Assembly (NCBI GenBank): GCA_900768755.1
Contig: CAAGDV010000012.1
Span: 1-63,401 of the forward strand
Length of the DNA: 63,401 nucleotides
Direction: 5' to 3'
From: Lachnospiraceae bacterium
GTDB lineage: Bacteria; Bacillota; Clostridia; Lachnospirales; Lachnospiraceae
The translations under genes were made by a program, and so were the position numbers. The notes under the pieces are model-generated. The model ran no database searches. It was not told the DNA's origin and worked only from the letters and a program-made list of their open reading frames with translations. Every line of letters begins with the position of its first letter. Position 1 is the stretch's first letter. Of the stretch, positions 16,699 to 25,509 are shown in pieces.

Positions 16699-17166
16699 AT
16701 GGGAAAGCGTGAAGAGTACGAAACACGCGGAACTGAGCTTATCATGCCGATTATTGAAGCCAATAACTATGAACTGGTCGATTTGGAGTATGTCAAAGAA
16801 GGCTCCAGCAATTATCTTAGAGCCTATATCGACAAGCCGGGCGGAATAACGGTTGATGACTGTGAGATTGTGAGCAGGGCATTTGGCGATAAGCTTGATG
16901 AAGTCGATTTTATTGAGGAATCCTATATTTTGGAGGTGAGCTCCCCGGGGCTTGGCAGACCGTTCAAAAAAGATAAGGATTTCATGCGCAACATTGGCGA
17001 AGAGGTCGAGTTGAAGCTTTTTTCACCGGTTGAGCACAAGAAGGATTATGTGGGACTTTTGGAGTCCTTTGACAAGGATACGGTCACGATAAGGCTTGTC
17101 GACGACACCCTGTGCACATTTGAGAGGCGCAACATCGCAATAATCAGACAGACGGTTTACTTTTAA
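16699..17166 (+). CDS. rimP: Ribosome maturation factor RimP
   Basis: 155 residues, typical length. RimP assists maturation of the 30S subunit. The N-terminal alpha/beta domain contains 'YELVDLEYVKEGSSNYLRAYIDKPGG' type sequence and 'VSSPGL', the family signature, and the C-terminal part is an Sm-like barrel. The ATG at 16699 follows AAAGGATGTGACAGG; the frame is open upstream to 16624 but runs through the palindromic element, so the longer form is rejected. It is first in the conserved rimP-nusA-infB operon. Confidence 0.95.
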   Translation: MGKREEYETRGTELIMPIIEANNYELVDLEYVKEGSSNYLRAYIDKPGGITVDDCEIVSRAFGDKLDEVDFIEESYILEVSSPGLGRPFKKDKDFMRNIGEEVELKLFSPVEHKKDYVGLLESFDKDTVTIRLVDDTLCTFERRNIAIIRQTVYF

Positions 17167-17206
17167 TTAATCATCAAAATTAAGAAATTGGAGGATAAGG
17201 GAAAAA

Positions 17207-18328
17207 ATGAACAGCGAATTAATTGAAGCACTTGATGCTTTGGAGAAGGAGAAGAGAATCAGTAAAGACACATTGATTGAGGCTATCGAAAATTCACTTT
17301 TGACGGCCTGCAAGAACCATTTCGGAAAAGCGGACAATTTTGTTGTAAAAATTGACCGTGAGACAGGCGATTTTTCCGTGACGGCGGAGAAGGAAGTCGT
17401 AGAGGAAGTTACGGATGATGTTGCCCAGATAAGCCTTGATAAGGCAAGGGCAATCAACACCAAATATGAAATCGGCGATGTTGTCAATGTTGACATCCGT
17501 TCAGTTGAACTCGGAAGAATTGCAATCCAGGTTGCCAAAAACGTAATTCTCCAGAAGATCCGCGAGGAAGAGAGAAGAGTCCTTTATGATGACTACTTCA
17601 GCAAGGAGAAGGATATAATCACCGGCGTTGTACAGCGCTATGCCGGCCGTAACCTCATCATCAATCTCGGAAGAGCCGATGCGGTGCTTTCGGAGAATGA
17701 GATGGTCAAGGGCGAGCACTACAGACCGAATGACAGAATCAAGGTGTATGTTGTTGAGGTTAAGGATGACAAGAAAGGCCCGAGAATTCTCGTGTCCAGA
17801 ACGCATCCGGAGCTTGTAAAAAGACTTTTTGAAGCAGAGGTTACAGAGGTCAGGGACGGCATAGTAGAGATAAAGAATGTCGCTAGAGAGGCCGGCTCAA
17901 GAACCAAGATTTCCGTGTGGTCGAACGACCCCAATGTTGATGCCGTGGGCGCATGCGTAGGTGTCAACGGAGCCAGAGTCAACGCGGTTGTAGATGAGCT
18001 TAACGGTGAGAAGATTGATATCATCAACTGGAGCGAGAACCCTGCAAACCTCATTGAGAACGCATTAAGCCCTGCGAAGGTTGTGTATGTTGCAGCCGAT
18101 GATGATGAGAAAACAGCTCAGGTCATTGTGCCGGATTACCAGCTTTCACTTGCAATCGGCAAAGAGGGACAGAATGCAAGACTTGCAGCCAAACTCACAG
18201 GTTTTAAGATTGATATAAAGAGTGAGTCGCAGGCAAAAGAACTCGGACTTCTGGATTTTGAATATTCGGATGAATACGATGACGAGTATGACGAAGACAA
18301 TTATGAAGAATATCAGGATGAAGAGTAA
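17207..18328 (+). CDS. nusA: Transcription termination/antitermination factor NusA
   Basis: 373 residues. In order: the N-terminal RNA polymerase-binding domain (~1-125), an S1 domain (~133-200, 'GVVQRYAGRNLIINLG') and two KH domains (~230-345, with 'VGACVGVNGARV' and 'LAIGKEGQNARLA'). It ends in an acidic tail (EYDDEYDEDNYEE). It lacks the extra C-terminal repeats of E. coli NusA, as usual in Firmicutes. It acts in pausing, termination and rRNA antitermination. Confidence 0.97.
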   Translation: MNSELIEALDALEKEKRISKDTLIEAIENSLLTACKNHFGKADNFVVKIDRETGDFSVTAEKEVVEEVTDDVAQISLDKARAINTKYEIGDVVNVDIRSVELGRIAIQVAKNVILQKIREEERRVLYDDYFSKEKDIITGVVQRYAGRNLIINLGRADAVLSENEMVKGEHYRPNDRIKVYVVEVKDDKKGPRILVSRTHPELVKRLFEAEVTEVRDGIVEIKNVAREAGSRTKISVWSNDPNVDAVGACVGVNGARVNAVVDELNGEKIDIINWSENPANLIENALSPAKVVYVAADDDEKTAQVIVPDYQLSLAIGKEGQNARLAAKLTGFKIDIKSESQAKELGLLDFEYSDEYDDEYDEDNYEEYQDEE

Positions 18329-18329
18329 T

Positions 18330-18605
18330 ATGCCGCAAACAAGAAAAAAACCACAAAGACAGTGCGTTGGATGTGGACAGAACAAGGATAAAACGGATTT
18401 AATCAGAGTGCTGAGAAACGATGCATCGGAGATTTTTCTCGATGAGACCGGAAAGAAAAACGGCCGGGGCGCATATATTTGTAAGACGAAAGAATGCCTT
18501 GAACGTGCCATTAAGACCAAAGGGCTTGAGCGCTCGCTTAAGATGGCAATTCCGGCAGAAGTATATGAACGCCTTAAAGAGGAGATGAACAAAATCAATG
18601 CATGA
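18330..18605 (+). CDS. ylxR: YlxR/RnpM family RNA-binding protein
   Basis: 91 residues from the ATG at 18330 (an ATG at 18318 is also possible and would overlap nusA). The family signature 'QRQCVGCGQ' and 'GRGAYIC' with 'CLERAIK' is complete. The family is known as a modulator of RNase P (RnpM) and sits between nusA and infB in nearly all Firmicutes. Its start lies 1 base after the nusA stop codon and it overlaps the next gene by 8 bases, so translation is coupled. Confidence 0.93.
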   Translation: MPQTRKKPQRQCVGCGQNKDKTDLIRVLRNDASEIFLDETGKKNGRGAYICKTKECLERAIKTKGLERSLKMAIPAEVYERLKEEMNKINA

Positions 18606-18903
18606 CAATATTTTGCTTACCCTTGGGCTCGCAAAGAAGAGCCGGAACATAGTCAGCGGAGAATTTTCAACCGAAAATGCAATCAAAAGAAGAAAAGCAT
18701 TTCTCGTAATTGTTGCCACAGATGCATCGGACAACACCAAGAAGAAATTTACCGACAAATGCAGCTTTTACAATGTGCCGTTGTTTTTCTACTCTGACAA
18801 AGAATCCATCGGAAGAGCCATAGGCCTTGAAATGAGGACTTCAGTTGCCGTTACCGATGCAGGTTTTGCCAACACACTCATAAAAAAAATTAAAGAGAGG
18901 TAG
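18598..18903 (+). CDS. L7Ae-like ribosomal protein (YlxQ family)
   Basis: 101 residues, L7Ae/L30e fold. 'LGLAKKSRNIVSGE' and 'VIVATDASDNTKKK' are typical of the YlxQ proteins, which bind kink-turn RNA. It overlaps ylxR by 8 bases and precedes infB by 11. Its exact role is not settled in the family. Confidence 0.92.
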   Translation: MHDNILLTLGLAKKSRNIVSGEFSTENAIKRRKAFLVIVATDASDNTKKKFTDKCSFYNVPLFFYSDKESIGRAIGLEMRTSVAVTDAGFANTLIKKIKER

Positions 18904-18914
18904 TCTTTAACTAA

Positions 18915-21791
18915 ATGAGAGTTCATGAATTATCAAAAGAAATAAATGTAGCCAGCAAAGAAATTGTTGCTCTTTTAAGTGCGAAGAACAGTGATATCAG
19001 GACGCATATGAGCTCAATTTCCGACGAGGAGGCTGAGCTTGCCAGAAAGCATTTTGGCAAAAAAAATGATTCTTCGGAAAAAGTACATGCCGAAGAGAAA
19101 ACCGAAAAGCAGGAAAAAGCAGAGCCGGCAGCAAAGCAGGAGCAGCCTGCAAAGCAGGAGCCTGTAAAAAAAGATACGGAAGAGAAGCCGAAGAAAAGAA
19201 TTTTCTCTTCTTTTAACCCGCAGAACAGCGGAAGACAGGATGTAAGAAACCAGAGAAGACCCGGCATGGGCAACAACAATTCATCCGTCGAGAACAGAAA
19301 ACCGATAAGACCGGAGATTAAGACCGGAGACCGTCCGAGTGACAGGGTAAGACCGATAAGACCCGAGGTTAATCCAAAGGACCGTCCAAGCGACAGAGTA
19401 AGACCGGACGGAGGTTTTGTTGAGAAAAAGCCGGAGCAGAGAAATGAAAATCGTGCTCCCCAAAAGATTGAGAACAGACCGGAGTCAAGAAACGAAGCCA
19501 GAGGTGACCGTCCGCAGAGACCGGAAGGCAGCAGATTTGAGGGAAGACCCGACGCAAACCGCACGGACGGAAGAACTCAGGACAGAAGACCGGATTTCAG
19601 AAAAGACCGTCCGCAGAGACCGGAAGGCGGCAGATTTGAGGGCAGGCCTGACGCAAACCGTACGGACGGAAGAACTCAGGAGAGAAGACCGGATTTCAGA
19701 AAGGATCGTCCCCAACGCCCCGATGCAAACAGACCGGATTCCAAATTCGGCGGCAAATTTGAAGGCAAGGATGAGGGCCGCGACAACGGCAGAAACGGCG
19801 GCAGATCATTTGCGGGAGATAAGAGCCGTTTTAAGAAAGATGACCGCCAGAATCAGAATTTTGACGGCGGAGAAGCTATCAAAGACAGAGAGGCCAAGGA
19901 GCAGAGAAACCGCGACCGCGAGAACCGTAAGAAGGACAACAACAATTACGACAGAGCGGAAAGACAGGAAAACACCAAGGCACTCGAGAAAAATATGAAC
20001 CGCATCAAGCAGCAGCAGAAGAAGGAGGAAGAGGAGACCATAAGAACCCTCACGCTTCCCGATACCCTCACCATCAAAGAGCTTGCCGACATGATGAAGG
20101 TCGTACCTGCAATGCTTGTAAAGAAACTTTTCCTCAAGGGAACAATTGTAACAATCAACCAGGAAATTGATTTTGACACAGCCGAGGAAATCGCTCTTGA
20201 GTACAACTGCATCTGCGAGCATGAGGTGAAGGTCGATGTAATCGAGGAACTCTTAAAGGAGGAGGATGATGCACCGGAGACACTTGTTCCCAGACCGCCC
20301 GTTGTGTGCGTTATGGGTCATGTTGACCACGGTAAAACATCACTTCTTGACGCAATCAGAAAGAGCCATGTAACAGAGAAAGAAGCCGGAGGAATCACAC
20401 AGCACATTGGTGCCTACACGGTTGAGACCCACGGTCAGCAGATTACTTTCCTTGATACACCGGGACATGAAGCTTTCACTGCAATGAGAATGCGTGGAGC
20501 AAAATCAACGGATATCGCAATCCTTGTTGTCGCTGCCGATGACGGCGTAATGCCTCAGACGGTAGAGGCTATCAACCATGCCAAAGCAGCAGGAATTGAG
20601 ATAGTTGTTGCGATTAACAAAATAGATAAACCGAGCGCTAACATTGAGCGCGTTAAGCAGGAGCTCATTGAGTATGAGCTTGTTGCCGAGGACTGGGGCG
20701 GCTCAACTATTTTCTGTCCGGTATCGGCGCATACAGGCGAAGGAATCGACAATCTTTTGGATATGATGTTACTTACCGCAGAGATTCTCGAGCTCAAAGC
20801 CAACCCTGACAGAAAAGCAAGAGGTCTTGTCCTTGAGGGAAGACTTGACAAGGGCAAAGGCCCTGTGGCAACAATGCTTGTCCAGAAGGGAACGCTCCAT
20901 GTCGGCGACAATATCGCCGTCGGTTCATGCTACGGTAAAATAAGAGCCATGGTAGATGATAAGGGCAGAAGAATCCAGACTGCCGGACCGTCAATTCCGG
21001 TTGAGATTCTCGGACTCAATGATGTACCGAATGCGGGTGATGTTTTTGTATCACCGGAGACAGAGAAGGAAGCAAGAAACTTTGCAGAGACATATATCAG
21101 AGAAGGCAGGGTAAAACTCCTTGAGGAAACCAAGGCCAAAATGTCTCTCGACGATTTGTTCTCACAGATTCAGGCAGGCAACTTAAAGGAACTCAACCTC
21201 ATCGTCAAAGCCGATGTTCAGGGTTCGGTTGAGGCGGTTAAGCAGAGCCTGTTAAAGCTTTCAAACGACGAGGTTGTCGTAAAAGTAATCCATGCCGGCG
21301 TAGGAGCAATCAACGAGTCGGATGTTATACTTGCATCCGCATCCAACGCAATTATTATCGGATTCAACGTAAGACCTGACAATCAGGCGAGAGCCGTTGC
21401 GGAGAATGAGAACGTCGACTTAAGGCTTTACCGCGTAATTTATCAGGCAATAGAGGATGTTGAGGCAGCCATGAAGGGCATGCTTGATCCTAAGTTTGAG
21501 GAGAAGATTATCGGACACGCTGAGGTAAGACAGACCTACAAGGCGTCCGGCGTAGGAACAATCGCCGGTTCATACGTGTTAGACGGTGTCATTACCAGAA
21601 GTTCATCAATCAGACTTATGCGTGGCGGCGATGTGATTTACGACGGACCGTTAGCTTCACTTAAGAGATTTAAGGATGATGCCAAGGAAGTTAAAGAAGG
21701 ATATGAATGCGGCTGCGTCCTTGAGAAGTTTAATGACATTTTAGAGGGAGATATTCTCGAGGCCTACACAATGGTTGAGATTCCCCGCTAG
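18915..21791 (+). CDS. infB: Translation initiation factor IF-2
   Basis: 958 residues. The N-terminal IF-2 subdomain (MRVHELSKEINV) is followed by a long disordered region (~50-370) rich in Arg, Asp, Pro and Gly. Then come the conserved IF2N and GTPase domain with G1 'GHVDHGKT' (~468-475), 'DTPGHEAF' and 'NKIDK', and domains II-IV. It delivers initiator tRNA to the 30S subunit. The linker contains a 33-residue tandem repeat. The ribosome site is weak (GAGAGG, about 14 bases from the ATG), so coupling to the upstream gene probably helps. Confidence 0.97.
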   Translation: MRVHELSKEINVASKEIVALLSAKNSDIRTHMSSISDEEAELARKHFGKKNDSSEKVHAEEKTEKQEKAEPAAKQEQPAKQEPVKKDTEEKPKKRIFSSFNPQNSGRQDVRNQRRPGMGNNNSSVENRKPIRPEIKTGDRPSDRVRPIRPEVNPKDRPSDRVRPDGGFVEKKPEQRNENRAPQKIENRPESRNEARGDRPQRPEGSRFEGRPDANRTDGRTQDRRPDFRKDRPQRPEGGRFEGRPDANRTDGRTQERRPDFRKDRPQRPDANRPDSKFGGKFEGKDEGRDNGRNGGRSFAGDKSRFKKDDRQNQNFDGGEAIKDREAKEQRNRDRENRKKDNNNYDRAERQENTKALEKNMNRIKQQQKKEEEETIRTLTLPDTLTIKELADMMKVVPAMLVKKLFLKGTIVTINQEIDFDTAEEIALEYNCICEHEVKVDVIEELLKEEDDAPETLVPRPPVVCVMGHVDHGKTSLLDAIRKSHVTEKEAGGITQHIGAYTVETHGQQITFLDTPGHEAFTAMRMRGAKSTDIAILVVAADDGVMPQTVEAINHAKAAGIEIVVAINKIDKPSANIERVKQELIEYELVAEDWGGSTIFCPVSAHTGEGIDNLLDMMLLTAEILELKANPDRKARGLVLEGRLDKGKGPVATMLVQKGTLHVGDNIAVGSCYGKIRAMVDDKGRRIQTAGPSIPVEILGLNDVPNAGDVFVSPETEKEARNFAETYIREGRVKLLEETKAKMSLDDLFSQIQAGNLKELNLIVKADVQGSVEAVKQSLLKLSNDEVVVKVIHAGVGAINESDVILASASNAIIIGFNVRPDNQARAVAENENVDLRLYRVIYQAIEDVEAAMKGMLDPKFEEKIIGHAEVRQTYKASGVGTIAGSYVLDGVITRSSSIRLMRGGDVIYDGPLASLKRFKDDAKEVKEGYECGCVLEKFNDILEGDILEAYTMVEIPR
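19506..19740 (+). repeat. 99-bp tandem repeat inside infB
   Basis: Two full copies (19506-19604 and 19605-19703) and a partial third (from 19704). Each encodes DRPQRPEG(S/G)RFEGRPD and continues to RRPDFRK. The period is exactly 99 bases and keeps the reading frame. A shorter DRPSDRVRP duplication lies just upstream (about 19330-19410). Confidence 0.9.
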
Positions 21792-21802
21792 GAGGCGGTA
21801 TT

Positions 21803-22186
21803 TTGCGTAAAAACAGTATAAAAATAACAAGAATTAACAATGAGGTCATGAAGGAGCTCGGCAATATTATCCGCGGGGAGATAAAAGACCCGCGGATAGC
21901 ACCGCTGACTTCGGTGGTTGCCGTAGAAGTGGCACCCGACCTTAAGACCTGCAAGGCATATATAAGCGTTCTGGGAGACTCTGAGTCGCAGAAGGATACG
22001 ATTAAGGGTTTAAAAAGCGCAGAGGGCTACATCAGAACACTTCTTGCCAAAAGAATCAATCTGCGCAACACACCCGAAATCACTTTTATTTTGGACCAGT
22101 CCATTGAGTACGGAGTGAATATGTCCAAGCTTATTGACGAGGTCAGCGCACAGAATACCCCGGAGGATGAAGATGGAGTCGATTGA
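21803..22186 (+). CDS. rbfA: Ribosome-binding factor A
   Basis: 127 residues, type II KH fold ('RIAPLTSVVAVEVAPDLKTCKAYISVLG'). It assists 16S rRNA maturation. The start is a TTG at 21803 with AGGAGG at 21790-21795. It overlaps the following gene by 14 bases. Confidence 0.94.
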   Translation: MRKNSIKITRINNEVMKELGNIIRGEIKDPRIAPLTSVVAVEVAPDLKTCKAYISVLGDSESQKDTIKGLKSAEGYIRTLLAKRINLRNTPEITFILDQSIEYGVNMSKLIDEVSAQNTPEDEDGVD

Positions 22187-23129
22187 CAAGGTAATAGCGG
22201 GCGCGCAAAGCATTGCGATAACCGGACATGTGCGTCCGGACGGAGACTGTGCGGGCTCAACATTGGGACTGTACAATTACATCGTATCGAATTACCCGGA
22301 TATCAGGACTGATATTTATCTTGAACCGATTGAGGAATGTATGGGTTTTCTTAAAAACTCGGACAAGATTAAGAACGACGCGCCGGATAAGACAGCGAAG
22401 TATGATATATTTTTTATCCTCGACTGCTCGGATATGGGGCGGATTGCGGATTTTTGCCATGACATGGTAAAAAATGCGGCCAAAACAGTATGCATCGACC
22501 ATCATATGACGGCGGGGGATTTTGCGACGGTGAACCACATCCTTCCGCAAATCAGCTCTGCCAGCGAGGTTTTGTATGAGCTGCTTTCGCCGGATAAGAT
22601 TGACCGCGCGGCTGCTGAGTGCCTGTATGTCGGAATTGTGCACGATACGGGTGTTTTTAAATACCAGTCCACAACCTGCCGCACCATGGAGATTGCGGGA
22701 AGCCTTATGGAAAAAGGAATCGATTTTACATCAATAATCGACGACACATTTTTCCGCAAATCCTATGTGCAGAATCTGGCGATGGGGCGGGCTTTGTGCG
22801 ACAGCACACTTCTTTTGGACGGAAAACTCATATACTCGCAGCTGGATGCGAAGACGCTTAAGGAAATCGGGCTTTTGGGCCGTGAGACGGCAGGAATAAT
22901 TGACCAGCTCAGATTCACATCCGGTGTTGAGGTTGCTTTGTTTATGTATGAACTAAACGACGGAAGAGTAAAGGTCAGCATGAGGTCGGTTTCGTATGTT
23001 GACGTGAATGCAGTCGCCAACGAATTCGGCGGCGGCGGTCACAGAAGGGCTGCCGGTTTCACGACGGATATGAAATTCGACGAAATCGTAACCAAAGTAG
23101 CAGAAAAGGTATCAGAACAATTGCGATGA
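22173..23129 (+). CDS. nrnA: DHH-family nanoRNase / pAp phosphatase
   Basis: 318 residues. DHH/DHHA1 phosphoesterase with motifs 'HVRPDGDCAGS', 'DCSD', 'IDHH' and the substrate-binding 'GGGHRRAAG' near the C terminus. It degrades short RNA oligonucleotides and pAp. The ATG at 22173 is chosen because GGAGGA lies 5-6 bases upstream; an ATG at 22167 is alternative. It overlaps rbfA at the start and truB by 4 bases at the end. Confidence 0.93.
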   Translation: MESIDKVIAGAQSIAITGHVRPDGDCAGSTLGLYNYIVSNYPDIRTDIYLEPIEECMGFLKNSDKIKNDAPDKTAKYDIFFILDCSDMGRIADFCHDMVKNAAKTVCIDHHMTAGDFATVNHILPQISSASEVLYELLSPDKIDRAAAECLYVGIVHDTGVFKYQSTTCRTMEIAGSLMEKGIDFTSIIDDTFFRKSYVQNLAMGRALCDSTLLLDGKLIYSQLDAKTLKEIGLLGRETAGIIDQLRFTSGVEVALFMYELNDGRVKVSMRSVSYVDVNAVANEFGGGGHRRAAGFTTDMKFDEIVTKVAEKVSEQLR

Positions 23130-24004
23130 TTAACGGAATAATATGTGTTAACAAAGAAACGGGCTATACGTCCCATGATGTGGTTGCTAAGTTAAGAGGC
23201 ATACTGGGCCAGAAAAAAATCGGTCACACCGGAACTCTGGACCCTAATGCAACGGGAGTTCTTCCCGTATGCCTCGGCAACGCCACAAAACTTGTGGATA
23301 TGCTGACGGATACGGACAAGGAATATCAGGCAACACTTCTTTTGGGAGTAACTACGGACACTGAGGATATATGGGGCAAGGAGCTTTTCCGAAAGGAAGT
23401 CACGGTTGGCGCAGAGGAAGTGTTTCGGGCAGTAATGAGCTTTGCCGGAACGTATATGCAGGTTCCGCCGATGTATTCCGCCAAAAAAGTTGACGGCAAA
23501 AAGCTCTACGAGCTGGCGCGCGAAGGCAGGGTTATCGAGCGGAAACCGCGTGAGGTCACGATTAAAAAAATCGAGATCATTATGATTCAGCTTCCGTATG
23601 TGCGCTTTTCGGTGACCTGTTCGAAAGGAACCTATATCCGTTCACTCTGCCGGGACATAGGCGAGCGGCTGGGCGTGGGCGGCTGTATGTCCGAACTTAC
23701 AAGAACCCGTGTCGGCAGGTTTACGCTTTCGGATGCGGTGAAGCTTTCGGACATTGAAAAGGCTCACGACGCCGGGACGACGGATTCGATTGTGGTTCCG
23801 ACGGACAGCTTTTTTGAAGACCTTGCGGCATATTATTCAACAGAATCGGACGAGAAACTTATAAGAAACGGAAATCCTTTTTCGGCGGATTATATCGGGG
23901 ACAGAATACGTGTGTACCGTAACGGCGTTTTTGCCGGAATATACCAATATGACGGGGAAAATGGGTTATACAGAGCCATAAAGATGTTCCAAAACGGAGA
24001 GTGA
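23126..24004 (+). CDS. truB: tRNA pseudouridine-55 synthase
   Basis: 292 residues. It makes pseudouridine 55 in the T loop of tRNAs. The catalytic motif 'GHTGTLDPNATG' is present, with Asp39, and also 'KGTYIRSLCRDIG'. ATG overlaps the nrnA stop (ATGA). Standard member of this operon. Confidence 0.96.
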   Translation: MINGIICVNKETGYTSHDVVAKLRGILGQKKIGHTGTLDPNATGVLPVCLGNATKLVDMLTDTDKEYQATLLLGVTTDTEDIWGKELFRKEVTVGAEEVFRAVMSFAGTYMQVPPMYSAKKVDGKKLYELAREGRVIERKPREVTIKKIEIIMIQLPYVRFSVTCSKGTYIRSLCRDIGERLGVGGCMSELTRTRVGRFTLSDAVKLSDIEKAHDAGTTDSIVVPTDSFFEDLAAYYSTESDEKLIRNGNPFSADYIGDRIRVYRNGVFAGIYQYDGENGLYRAIKMFQNGE

Positions 24005-24008
24005 TTTT

Positions 24009-24926
24009 GTGATTTGTATAAAAAATCGTGATTTCAGGACGGACAGTGCAACGGTTGTTACGCTGGGTAAATTTGACGGTGTCCACAAGGGGCATCAGAA
24101 GCTTATTGAGAAGGCAGCTTCAATTGCAAAAGAGAATAACTTAAAGCTCGCGGTTTTTTCTTTCAAGGTGTGTGATGGGTACGATTACCCGTACATGGAC
24201 AGGGAACATATTACGACCTTTTCGGAGCGGGAATACATTCTTTCAAAGATGGGCGTGGATTATTTTATTGAGTACCCTTTTGACGATGAGACGGCTGATA
24301 CGGAGCCGATTAAATTCGTGGAGAGAGTCATCGCAGAGCGCATGCAGGCGGCTTATGTTGTAGTCGGAGAGGACTATACTTTCGGGCGCGGGGGCGAGGG
24401 AGACGTCAATCTCTTAAAGGGTCTTCAGAAGCTTTTTAACTATACGCTGGAAGCGGTTCCCAAGGTCAGCCGAAGCGGCAGGGTAATTGCAAGCAGCTGG
24501 ATACGCGACGAGATCAGAAACGGAAACATGGAGAATGTCAATATTCTTCTTGATTATCCTTTTTCGATAATCGGAGAGGTTGTCCACGGAAAAGAAATCG
24601 GAAGAACCATCGGATTTCCGACCGTAAACATAGAGTGTGACAAGGACAAGCTTCTGCCGCCCTTTGGCGTGTACACCACGCAGATTGTCATTGATGATGA
24701 GGTATACGGCGGAGTGACCAATATCGGCGTGAAGCCGTCCGTGACCGATGAGAACAAAATAACAATCGAGACCAATATTTTTGACTTCGATTCGGATTTG
24801 TACGGCAAAAAGATTGTTGTGCGGCTGCTGCATTTCCAGCGCCCGGAGATGAAATTTCCGGAACTTGACAATCTGAAGATTCAGATAGAGCGTGACATTG
24901 CTTTTGCGCGCAACTATTTGCAGTAA
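24009..24926 (+). CDS. ribF: Bifunctional riboflavin kinase / FAD synthetase
   Basis: 305 residues. The N-terminal FAD synthetase domain has 'LGKFDGVHKGHQ' (HxGH-type nucleotidyl transfer motif). The C-terminal riboflavin kinase domain has 'IGEVVHGKEIGRTIGFPTVNI'. It converts riboflavin to FMN and FAD. The start is a GTG at 24009, 5 bases after the truB stop, with CGGAGAG upstream. Confidence 0.95.
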   Translation: MICIKNRDFRTDSATVVTLGKFDGVHKGHQKLIEKAASIAKENNLKLAVFSFKVCDGYDYPYMDREHITTFSEREYILSKMGVDYFIEYPFDDETADTEPIKFVERVIAERMQAAYVVVGEDYTFGRGGEGDVNLLKGLQKLFNYTLEAVPKVSRSGRVIASSWIRDEIRNGNMENVNILLDYPFSIIGEVVHGKEIGRTIGFPTVNIECDKDKLLPPFGVYTTQIVIDDEVYGGVTNIGVKPSVTDENKITIETNIFDFDSDLYGKKIVVRLLHFQRPEMKFPELDNLKIQIERDIAFARNYLQ

Positions 24927-24933
24927 ATAAGAC

Positions 24934-24962
24934 TTGATTTTGTGACATATATGTGGTAACAT
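24934..24962 (+). promoter_or_regulatory. Candidate promoter of rpsO
   Basis: TTGATT (24934-24939), a 17-base spacer and TAACAT (24957-24962). It sits just after ribF and before the rpsO leader hairpin. Confidence 0.5.
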
Positions 24963-24982
24963 ATACAAGTGTTATTTTATCC

Positions 24983-25023
24983 GATACCAGGATTCAGGAC
25001 ACTCCGACCTGTATCTTAGTATC
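24983..25023 (+). promoter_or_regulatory. rpsO leader stem-loop, possible S15 autoregulatory site
   Basis: GATAC (24983-24987) pairs with GTATC (25019-25023). The inner part CAGG...CCTG plus several more pairs gives one long imperfect hairpin in the 5' leader. S15 is known to bind its own leader in several bacterial groups through unrelated structures, so a regulatory role is plausible but inferred. Confidence 0.4.
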
Positions 25024-25052
25024 AGGAGATTATTATTTTAGGAGGTTTAGAT

Positions 25053-25319
25053 ATGATATCTAAAGAGAGAAAAGCACAGATTATTGCTGAATACGGAAAG
25101 AGTGCCAATGACACAGGTTCTACAGAGGTTCAGGTTGCTCTCCTCACAGAGAGAATTACCGAGCTCACAGAGCACCTTAAGGTTAACCAGAAGGATCACC
25201 ACTCAAGAAGAGGTCTTCTTAAGATGGTAGGACAGAGAAGAGCATTGCTTGAGTATCTCAAGGAGAAGGATATTGAGGGATATCGTACTCTCATCAATCG
25301 TCTCGGAATCAGAAAGTAA
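25053..25319 (+). CDS. rpsO: 30S ribosomal protein S15
   Basis: 88 residues, exact family length. It has the conserved 'ERKAQIIAEYG', 'DTGSTEVQVALLTERI', 'HHSRRGLLKMVGQRRALLEYL' and 'INRLGIRK' blocks. It binds 16S rRNA early in assembly. The ribosome site TAGGAGGTTT is strong. Confidence 0.98.
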   Translation: MISKERKAQIIAEYGKSANDTGSTEVQVALLTERITELTEHLKVNQKDHHSRRGLLKMVGQRRALLEYLKEKDIEGYRTLINRLGIRK

Positions 25320-25325
25320 TTGTGT

Positions 25326-25351
25326 GGGGTGGATTATTCCACCCCTTTTTT
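25326..25351 (+). terminator. Terminator after rpsO
   Basis: GGGGTGG-attatt-CCACCCC (25326-25345) followed by six T residues. Confidence 0.92.
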
Positions 25352-25382
25352 CAGTGGATTTTTTTTAGTGAACAGCTATTGG

Positions 25383-25471
25383 GGACCGGCTTGAAATGCC
25401 CATGCATTTCAGCTTATTTTGCATAAGCATTACCGGAGCGGGTAGTGTTTATGCAAAATAAGCTCAAGTCC
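25383..25471 (+). promoter_or_regulatory. Three-way-junction structure in the rpsO-pnp spacer
   Basis: The outer stem GGAC(cgg)CTTG (25383-25393) pairs with CAAGTCC (25465-25471). It encloses a hairpin GAAATGC-ccat-GCATTTC (25393-25410). It also encloses a long arm whose 15-bp perfect stem (25411-25425 with 25450-25464) continues into CATTACC/GGTAGTG. There is no T-tract, so it is not a terminator. In enterobacteria the pnp leader carries an RNase III-cleaved stem that PNPase uses to control itself; a similar role here is inferred from position only. Confidence 0.55.
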
Positions 25472-25509
25472 TTAATAGTTAATAAATAAAAAGTGAAAGG
25501 TGAATTATT

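Noticed and set aside
18923..19564. Open frame of 213 codons on the minus strand over infB
   Set aside because: Low-complexity antisense of the disordered IF-2 linker (Ser/Leu/Phe runs).
19320..19740. CRISPR-like short repeats
   Set aside because: The repeats are in-frame coding repeats of infB with no unique spacers of constant length and no cas genes nearby.
19417..19998. Open frame of 193 codons inside infB
   Set aside because: An Arg/Thr-rich shifted reading of the repetitive IF-2 linker; no separate start signal.
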